Source: an uncultured Pedobacter sp.
Lineage (GTDB): Bacteria > Bacteroidota > Bacteroidia > Sphingobacteriales > Sphingobacteriaceae
Length of the DNA stretch: 26,965 nt
Direction of reading: 5' to 3'
NCBI GenBank assembly: GCA_946478755.1
Contig: CAMLDJ010000047.1
Coordinates: forward strand, 1 to 26,965
The notes under the pieces were generated by a model. It did not search any database. It was given only the letters and a program-made list of their open reading frames with translations, and was not told the origin of the DNA. Positions 21,584-26,965 of this stretch are shown here, piece by piece (the stretch's first letter is position 1; every line of letters begins with the position of its first letter). A program made the translations under genes and the position numbers.

Positions 21584-23619
21584 ATTGTTTTTTTTGTGTT
21601 GTTAAAAAATCGGATGAGCAAAATTTCTGCTGCAATAAAAATCAGCGACAAAATTAGACAAAGTTTCCATAAAGTCTGCCCGATTTTATTGGCACCGGCA
21701 ATTAATTTAACGGCATCTTTATCGGTATCGAATATTTTCAGATTGCCTTTATCAGCCAACTGATTGAGTTCTGCTTTGTCTAAATAATGCATATCAGATT
21801 CTGTTCTGCCATTATTGAAACTATAAACAGCAAGTAGCGAATCAGCAAGTTTCAGGTTATAAAAGCCTGCATTTTTTATCTGATCGGCAATGTAAATCAG
21901 CGTTTTCCCATTTGTCTGACGGATTTCAGGAATCACCTCGAAACCATCAGCAGTAATTTTTAAGCTTTGGTTTTTACCCAGCGTAATTTTTTTACCCGCC
22001 AATGCATTATCATTACCGAGATTGTAATACAACGGCGTTTCATTTCCTCCACTCAATGCCAAACGATAAATCAGCGGTACAAAAACCGGATGACGAGCTA
22101 AATTCCCGTCACTTGTATTAAGTCCTGAAGCAGATAAATACACCTGCCCGTTACCTACGCCATACTTAGAGAAAAACGGTTTTCTGCCAGGCAATAACAT
22201 AATATCTTCTTTATTGGAGGTATTTTTCTCTACAAAAGTATAATAACGGGAAACTGTTGGAAGATCAAGATTTTTGGGAATTTCCTCAAAAACAGTCTTG
22301 AAAATGGGGTTTTGCAGATCAATCTGATCAACCTTAGAGGTGGTAGTATTTAATGTTTGAATGGCAGGAAGCGACAATCCGCTTAAAAATGAGTTATAAG
22401 TTTGAATATTGGCATCTAAATCAGGAAAAAGTACCACTGTGCCACCTGCATTCAAATAGGTTTTTAACTGCTGAGCCAAACCTGTTGACGGATCCTTTAA
22501 TCCATTCAACACAATCAGACCATAACTGGCAAAATTGCTATAATTCACATTGCTTTCGGCATTCTCAGTAAGTTTATAATAACGATCGGCAGCAAACAGT
22601 GCTTTAATGTAATTACCTGTATTGGCTCCACTAATACTCAGAACAGGAAAACTTTCGTCTACCTTAAAACTGAAGGAAAGCGTATCATCAAAGGTTACCG
22701 GAAAATCTTTAATGCTGATTAAGCCTTTTTGCCATCCTGCGTTCAGTCCAGAGAAATTCAGGGTATCTTTAACCGTTTTACCTGCAGGGATGGTTACAGT
22801 ACCCAATCCTTTTTGCTGGTTATTGATGCTGAGCTTTAAAGGGATATTTTTTGCTTCCTCTTCGGAGTAATTTTTCAACTGTACAACTAAACGCTCATTT
22901 GCTCCCGGCTGATGATTTGGCGAAAGTGCCCAAACGCTATCTATTGCAATATTCGGAAGCGTATTGGCATTCAGTTTCAAAAATGAATATTGAATATCTG
23001 CTTTTGTATCGAGTTTATTGGTTGTGGAGATATTTCTTTGAAAATCGGAGATTAGAAAGCTATACTTATTTGCAGAACCCGTTAAAACATTTCCCTGCCG
23101 GTTTAGTATCTGTTGGAGATTACGGTTTGCTGCCGAGATTTTAACATCATCCAATGCCTTTAAAAACGCTTCCTCGTTTAACAATCGTTGATGTTTTCCT
23201 TCAAAATTATTGGTCAGGAGTTGAAAACGATCGTTTATTCCAAAACCTTTTACCAGTTCTTTTGCCCTCCGCTTGGCTTCATCAAGCAGGTTGCCATCTT
23301 TATTAATGGCTTCCATGCTGTAAGAATTATCGATATAAATGCTTACTACGTTGTTTAAAGCAGTAGTTTTTTGATTGTGCGCTGGAATATAAGGCTGGGC
23401 AAATGCCAGGACCAAAAAGATGATTGCCAAAATCCGTGACAACAGAATAAGCAGGTTTTTAAGTTTTTCTTTGGAAGAATTTTGTTGTTCTACTTCTTTT
23501 AAAAGCTGAACATTAGAGAAATAAACCTTTTTAAATTTCCTGAAATTGAATAAATGGATGATAACCGGGATGGCAACCGATATTAGTGCAAAAAGAAAGC
23601 CCGGATAAAGGAAATTCAT
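21580..23619 (-). CDS. BatA-type membrane protein with von Willebrand A-like domain
   Basis: A 679-residue protein. The N-terminus is the BatA domain: membrane helix 1 at 5-23 (LFALISVAIPVIIHLFNFRK) and helix 2 at 56-76 (LILLSRILAIIFLVLAFAQP). A von Willebrand A-like region follows, with the metal-binding DNSYS (Asp97, Ser99, Ser101) and a MIDAS-like pattern. A long periplasmic section has repeated beta-rich modules (~240-320) and a glutamine-amidotransferase-like part (~355-420, GLIVLNGLKDPSTGLAQQLKTYLNAGG). A last helix at ~650-668 ends the protein. BatA-type proteins link to aerotolerance and MoxR systems. The gene overlaps the dihydroorotase-like gene by 4 bases (ATGA). Confidence 0.88.
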   Translation of the reverse strand: MNFLYPGFLFALISVAIPVIIHLFNFRKFKKVYFSNVQLLKEVEQQNSSKEKLKNLLILLSRILAIIFLVLAFAQPYIPAHNQKTTALNNVVSIYIDNSYSMEAINKDGNLLDEAKRRAKELVKGFGINDRFQLLTNNFEGKHQRLLNEEAFLKALDDVKISAANRNLQQILNRQGNVLTGSANKYSFLISDFQRNISTTNKLDTKADIQYSFLKLNANTLPNIAIDSVWALSPNHQPGANERLVVQLKNYSEEEAKNIPLKLSINNQQKGLGTVTIPAGKTVKDTLNFSGLNAGWQKGLISIKDFPVTFDDTLSFSFKVDESFPVLSISGANTGNYIKALFAADRYYKLTENAESNVNYSNFASYGLIVLNGLKDPSTGLAQQLKTYLNAGGTVVLFPDLDANIQTYNSFLSGLSLPAIQTLNTTTSKVDQIDLQNPIFKTVFEEIPKNLDLPTVSRYYTFVEKNTSNKEDIMLLPGRKPFFSKYGVGNGQVYLSASGLNTSDGNLARHPVFVPLIYRLALSGGNETPLYYNLGNDNALAGKKITLGKNQSLKITADGFEVIPEIRQTNGKTLIYIADQIKNAGFYNLKLADSLLAVYSFNNGRTESDMHYLDKAELNQLADKGNLKIFDTDKDAVKLIAGANKIGQTLWKLCLILSLIFIAAEILLIRFFNNTKKTI

Positions 23620-23626
23620 TAAAAAC

Positions 23627-23634
23627 CAAAGATA
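23627..23634 (-). promoter_or_regulatory. Possible -7 element for the BatA-like gene
   Basis: TATCTTTG on the minus strand matches TAnnTTTG exactly. A TTG element at the right distance is not seen, and transcription would begin almost at the ATG (23619), so this is a weak call. Confidence 0.3.
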
Positions 23635-23679
23635 GAAAAATTATGGAAAGTGGCGAATTACTATTGTAATAAAGTCGTT

Positions 23680-24084
23680 TTAATAACTAAAGCCAGGAAA
23701 TTCGATATTTACAATTTTCCAGCCACCGTTATGCAATGCAAAATACAATTTAAAAGGTCCGCTTACAATTTTTGATTGTTTTTGAATAACATCTCTATAA
23801 CCTGCAACCCCCTCAACAAAGCCCATCCCCTTACCGTCTTCCATTAATTCAAAATTAACATCAATAATATCGTATCTGCCGCCAACATATTCATCAGACC
23901 GTCCGAAAATACCTTTTAACCGACTAATAATAACATCCTTACCAATAATTTTATTACCTGGGAGAATGAAAAAATCATTCAGTTCGTTGGTAATAGCCTT
24001 CGATTGTTTAAACCAGGCGTTTATAAATCTAATGGCACTATTTACGATATCAGCCTGATGGTTAAATGTGGGGTTGTTCTGCAT
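23680..24084 (-). CDS. NTF2/SnoaL-like small protein
   Basis: A 134-residue protein. The ATG at 24084 is preferred over an in-frame TTG at 24096; the sequence GAAAGAT before it can serve as ribosome binding site. The pattern (N-terminal helices with RFINAWFKQSKAITNEL, then SRLKGIFGRSDEYVGGRYDI and a C-terminal strand ending GGWKIVNIEFPGF) fits an NTF2-like fold of the DUF4440/SnoaL type. No catalytic residue is evident. It follows a terminator hairpin after the NAMPT gene, so it may be an independent gene of unknown role. Confidence 0.7.
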   Translation of the reverse strand: MQNNPTFNHQADIVNSAIRFINAWFKQSKAITNELNDFFILPGNKIIGKDVIISRLKGIFGRSDEYVGGRYDIIDVNFELMEDGKGMGFVEGVAGYRDVIQKQSKIVSGPFKLYFALHNGGWKIVNIEFPGFSY

Positions 24085-24100
24085 TGTATCTTTCAAAAAG

Positions 24101-24131
24101 TTAATCGACCAGCCAAAAGCCAGTCGATTAA
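24101..24131 (-). terminator. Terminator after the NAMPT gene
   Basis: Perfect 9-base arms TTAATCGAC (24101-24109) and GTCGATTAA (24123-24131), with a loop that itself contains a GGC/GCC pairing, followed on the minus strand by a T run (CTTTTTG). It lies 14 bases after the NAMPT stop and ends the kptA-phosphoesterase-NAMPT transcript. Confidence 0.75.
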
Positions 24132-24144
24132 AAACTTGGCGAAG

Positions 24145-25602
24145 TTAACTATTCTTTAGCCTTTCTCTAATTTCAGCAAGAGAATAATCGATCAATAACT
24201 TTCCATCTCTGAAAACTTCTTTCAATTCGCCCTGTGCTTCTTCTTCCCAGCTGCATTGATCTTTCAGTTCGTAGTCGCCTTCTGCATTTTTAAAAATCTT
24301 CAATAAACCTTTTGCCGATTTCTTTGTGCCATCGTCAGTAATCGGATCTTTAAATATCTCGCGACCGATGCCGTCTACTTCTCCATAAGTGGCTTTCATC
24401 GCAAAACCAAAAGTATCGCGTGTATTAAATTGATAGGTGAATGAACCGATGCCAAAAACAACATTGGTAGAGGCAAAACCTTTAGCTTTTAGCCGCTCGC
24501 AGATCTGTGTAGCTCTTTCGGTAGTGATGCTATCTCCATAAATAGCACCAATCTGCGGTACCAGTTCTTTAAATCCCTTGTCGTTGGTTTTTCCACCGAA
24601 AACCTCCCAAAGCAGCTCGATTACACCCTTTTTCTCATTTTCGTTTTTGCCCTTTGGATTTCCGCTGATAATATCAACCGGATCTCCCGAATCTGGCCTG
24701 ATTACCACTTTACCTGGACGGGCGATAATATGATCTTTTAAAACAGGTAGATACTCCGTCAGCACTTTCCATAAATCCCAGGTATCAGAAACGATAGATA
24801 CAATTCCTTTGGGGTAAACTTCTAAAATCAAACGTTTAAAGGTTTCGAGTTCTCCGGTACTGGTTCCCATACACATTACAGAGTGTTCTGTAGCAGCTAC
24901 TGATCCACCGATTAACTCTTTATCTGAATCTGCGTTATAATATTCTTCTAAGAAATCGATGGCTGGAATGGTATCTGTTCCAGTAAAACTTAATAAATGT
25001 CCGGCTGCCGAAGTTACCGCAGCTTCTATTCCACCCATGCCCCGCATAGAGAAATCGTGCCCCTGCCAATCTACAAATTCTGGAACTGAAGAGGTTTCTG
25101 CGGCATACTGATCCAAAATGGCGCGGTATTGTTTCGCTATGGTAGCAGAATTGCAAGGCAGCCACACCACTGCTGATAATAAGGTTTCGAAATAATTGGT
25201 CAACCAGAAAAATTCAGACTTTGTATTGTACATGGTAAACATGGGTACACGCAAAGGCACTTCGGCACCTTCTGGTAATGATTTAAAAACCATTGGAATA
25301 TAACCTAGATCGTGTAAGTCAGCTATATGCTGTATGCCTACCAAATTTTCTCCCAGGTAATTATTGATCCTGCGTGTATATTTCTTTAAAATTTCTTCTT
25401 TTGGCTGGTTAAAGAAATTCTGGTTAAAATCTTCAATGATGTATTTTTTGATAAAATACTGCAAGCCAAAAAGCACCACATGATTTACGTTTTCTAACCT
25501 GCTTTTTCTTGGCGTCCAGTTAGAATAAACCAATGTGGTATTTTCTGGGTATTGCCTGCGGTGATCTACTTTGTATCCGTCGGTTAATAGTAAAGGGTTC
25601 AT
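24145..25602 (-). CDS. Nicotinamide phosphoribosyltransferase (NAMPT/NadV type)
   Basis: A 485-residue enzyme that converts nicotinamide and PRPP to NMN and pyrophosphate. It matches the NAMPT rather than the nicotinate form: LLLTDGYKVDHRRQYPENTT at the N-terminus, SFTGTDTIPA with Asp210 (the residue that selects nicotinamide), VAATEHSVM with His240 (the phospho-accepting histidine), and VVIRPDSGDP with Arg302 and Asp304. Full length is as expected. It lies 17 bases after a phosphoesterase and in line with kptA. Because KptA releases nicotinamide from NAD+, this enzyme could recycle that product. The symbol nadV is used for the family in some bacteria; I am sure of the class but not of a local name. 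Confidence 0.93.
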   Translation of the reverse strand: MNPLLLTDGYKVDHRRQYPENTTLVYSNWTPRKSRLENVNHVVLFGLQYFIKKYIIEDFNQNFFNQPKEEILKKYTRRINNYLGENLVGIQHIADLHDLGYIPMVFKSLPEGAEVPLRVPMFTMYNTKSEFFWLTNYFETLLSAVVWLPCNSATIAKQYRAILDQYAAETSSVPEFVDWQGHDFSMRGMGGIEAAVTSAAGHLLSFTGTDTIPAIDFLEEYYNADSDKELIGGSVAATEHSVMCMGTSTGELETFKRLILEVYPKGIVSIVSDTWDLWKVLTEYLPVLKDHIIARPGKVVIRPDSGDPVDIISGNPKGKNENEKKGVIELLWEVFGGKTNDKGFKELVPQIGAIYGDSITTERATQICERLKAKGFASTNVVFGIGSFTYQFNTRDTFGFAMKATYGEVDGIGREIFKDPITDDGTKKSAKGLLKIFKNAEGDYELKDQCSWEEEAQGELKEVFRDGKLLIDYSLAEIRERLKNS

Positions 25603-25619
25603 CGTTTTTATATTTCTAG

Positions 25620-26354
25620 TTAAATGTTATTTCTTCCTTTTTCGCTTGGATATAGGCTTTGTAAAATATCGCTTTGCCAAAATTCTTTTGTTTCGATATT
25701 CAAACAGGTTAATTTTCCGGTAAATGCAGCACCAGTATCGATATTCCAAACATTACAACCCTGCATAGGCACGTTCATGTTATAATAGAGCGTTGGGGTA
25801 TGGCCAATGTAGATTTCATGATAGAGCAATAAACGTTTAGGATAAAGTACCGAATCTTTTTTGATCCTTTGATCCATAGCTAGGGCCATTTCCCAAAGCG
25901 TTCTATCCCACGAATAGTTGGAAGAATAACGTTCTTTTGCAGGACCGTGCATGGAAGAAAAACCGGCGTGAATAAAGAGGTTGTTATGCTCATCCACGTA
26001 GTAATCTTTCATGCGCTCAAAGAAATTTAGATGTTTTTGCTTCACTGGATCAGGCATGTTTTTATAACTTTCGATGGTTAATTTCCCACCATGTACAAAC
26101 CAAACATCATCTACAATGCCTTTTTCTAACCAATCGATACACCAGACGTCGTGATTTCCTTTGATAAAAATGCATTGCTGGTTTTCTTCCAATTGCATCA
26201 GGTAATTAATCACCTGTGCCGATTCACTCCATCCATCCACATAATCGCCAAGGAAAATAAGTTTGTCATCTTTTGTTACTTCTGCACGCCCGAATAACTG
26301 AACTAAACCTTTTAATCCCCCGTGGATATCACCTATTACTAATGTTCTGCCCAT
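25620..26354 (-). CDS. PPP-family metallophosphoesterase
   Basis: A 244-residue calcineurin-like phosphoesterase of the PPP type, related to bacterial Ser/Thr phosphatases and diadenosine polyphosphatases. The dinuclear metal motifs are GDIHG (8-12; Asp9, His11), GDYVDG (36-41; Asp37), GNHD (66-69; Asn67, His68), HAG (His129) and GHT (His185). Spacing is normal. It sits 1 base after kptA and 17 bases before the NAMPT gene, so the three genes are one operon. The context suggests it acts on a phosphate monoester, cyclic phosphate or nucleotide made from NAD+ by KptA, but a protein or RNA substrate cannot be excluded. Confidence 0.88.
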   Translation of the reverse strand: MGRTLVIGDIHGGLKGLVQLFGRAEVTKDDKLIFLGDYVDGWSESAQVINYLMQLEENQQCIFIKGNHDVWCIDWLEKGIVDDVWFVHGGKLTIESYKNMPDPVKQKHLNFFERMKDYYVDEHNNLFIHAGFSSMHGPAKERYSSNYSWDRTLWEMALAMDQRIKKDSVLYPKRLLLYHEIYIGHTPTLYYNMNVPMQGCNVWNIDTGAAFTGKLTCLNIETKEFWQSDILQSLYPSEKGRNNI

Positions 26355-26355
26355 G

Positions 26356-26898
26356 TTAAAACGTTATATATTCGGCGGGCACAACATCTGTAAGCCACAC
26401 ATTGTTAGCTGATAAATAAAATTTATAGCCTGCTCTGTGCATCTCTCCACTATTAATGGTAAGGATAACTGGTTTCCCCCTCCTGCCACCTACTTTATTG
26501 GCCGTTTCTCTATCGGCACTTAAATGCACATGCTGTCTGCCCATTTTTTGCAGTCCCTGCAATTTAATATCCGACAGGAACTTTTCAACTGTACCATGAT
26601 ACAGGTATGCTAATGGTTCGACTTGATTTAAGTTTAATTCAACAGCAATAGAATGCCCCTGGCTTGCCCTTATTTTAGTTTTATCATCGTTGAAGGCAAA
26701 TCTCTTTTTGTCGTTATTTTCAACAATGTAGTCAAGCTGTTCAAAATCTATTCTTCTGTCGTAAAGGTCAAACTTGGCAATTAATTCATTTACATCTGCC
26801 CATCCGTTCTCGTCAAGTTCTAAGCCTATGGTTTCTGGCGAATGTCTCAAAATATAACTTAGCAGCTTACTTATGCCTTTTGTTATTTTATTGTCCAT
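26356..26898 (-). CDS. kptA: RNA 2'-phosphotransferase (KptA/Tpt1)
   Basis: A 180-residue enzyme that removes an internal 2'-phosphate from RNA using NAD+, yielding ADP-ribose 1'',2''-cyclic phosphate and nicotinamide. The N-terminal winged helix holds KLLSYILRHSPE with catalytic Arg18-His19. Arg77 is in KIRASQGHS, and HVHLSAD and GRRGKP (an Arg at 139 or 140) complete the four-residue active site. Full length. In fungi the enzyme finishes tRNA splicing; the bacterial substrate is not established, because bacteria lack a known pathway making 2'-phospho RNA. Its start overlaps the end of an unidentified upstream frame by 11 bases, and a phosphoesterase and NAMPT follow tightly. Confidence 0.93.
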   Translation of the reverse strand: MDNKITKGISKLLSYILRHSPETIGLELDENGWADVNELIAKFDLYDRRIDFEQLDYIVENNDKKRFAFNDDKTKIRASQGHSIAVELNLNQVEPLAYLYHGTVEKFLSDIKLQGLQKMGRQHVHLSADRETANKVGGRRGKPVILTINSGEMHRAGYKFYLSANNVWLTDVVPAEYITF

Positions 26899-26965
26899 GA
26901 GCGTATTGATTTATGATTTTCAGTTTTTTGTTCAATGTTTCATCGTTAAAAAGGAAAGGTTTTTC
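26888..26965 (-). CDS. C-terminal end of an unidentified gene overlapping kptA
   Basis: The minus strand is open from the window edge for 25 codons and reads FNDETLNKKLKIINQYAHG near its end, with TAA at 26890-26888. It overlaps the kptA start by 11 bases, a sign of translational coupling in a real operon. The fragment is too short to assign a family. No other reading frame continues to the edge as well. Its identity would tell what biochemistry the KptA-phosphoesterase-NAMPT group serves. Confidence 0.55.
   Translation of the reverse strand, partial: EKPFLFNDETLNKKLKIINQYAHGQ

Overview
This AT-rich window looks like chromosomal DNA of a Bacteroidota species, most probably a Sphingobacteriaceae member close to Pedobacter. 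The signs are TAnnTTTG-type promoters with a TTG element 19-20 bases upstream, lineage families such as DUF4199 and BatA-type proteins, a GH3-family acyl-amide synthetase, exported GH2 and GH5 glycosidases, and short palindromic repeats between genes. I see no CRISPR array, transposase, phage gene or rRNA. There is one tRNA, tRNA-Leu(CAA).

Layout. (1) 1-2618: the end of a TolC-like efflux gene and the first ~110 codons of its RND adaptor, which stop abruptly and join head-on a GH2 glycosidase gene on the other strand. The GH2 gene is cut just before its expected nucleophile region, so both genes are broken at about 1110-1116 by a rearrangement or an assembly join. (2) 2978-8606: an accessory stretch with a GH5 endoglucanase; a divergent NmrA-like/HxlR pair with overlapping face-to-face promoters and three palindromes; a decayed Crp/Fnr gene; a divergent LysR/exported alpha-beta hydrolase pair; and a DUF1348 protein. 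(3) 8771-8938: tRNA-Leu with its own promoter and terminator. (4) 8955-15901, all minus strand: a DegT-type PLP enzyme, a DUF3817 membrane protein, HscB (Fe-S assembly), RseP (site-2 protease), Dxr (isoprenoid synthesis, TTG start) and a GH3-type synthetase whose N-terminus is partly encoded by an intergenic repeat. (5) 15944-23619, minus strand: a membrane protein overlapping a glycosyltransferase, a GtrB/DPMS-like glycosyltransferase, a DUF4199 protein, an acidic protein of unknown function, a dihydroorotase-like protein lacking most metal ligands, and a BatA-like protein overlapping it. (6) 23680-26965, minus strand: an NTF2-like protein, then a tight cluster of an unidentified gene end, KptA, a PPP-type phosphoesterase and a nicotinamide phosphoribosyltransferase.

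The most interesting functional module is region 6. KptA removes RNA 2'-phosphates using NAD+ and releases nicotinamide; the last gene of the cluster turns nicotinamide back into NMN; the phosphoesterase between them could act on a phosphorylated by-product. The unidentified frame overlaps the kptA start, so the module continues beyond the window. Otherwise most genes are housekeeping, and the unusual content is the broken-gene junction, the promoter/operator arrangement at 5277-5346 and several families of palindromic repeats that touch coding sequence.
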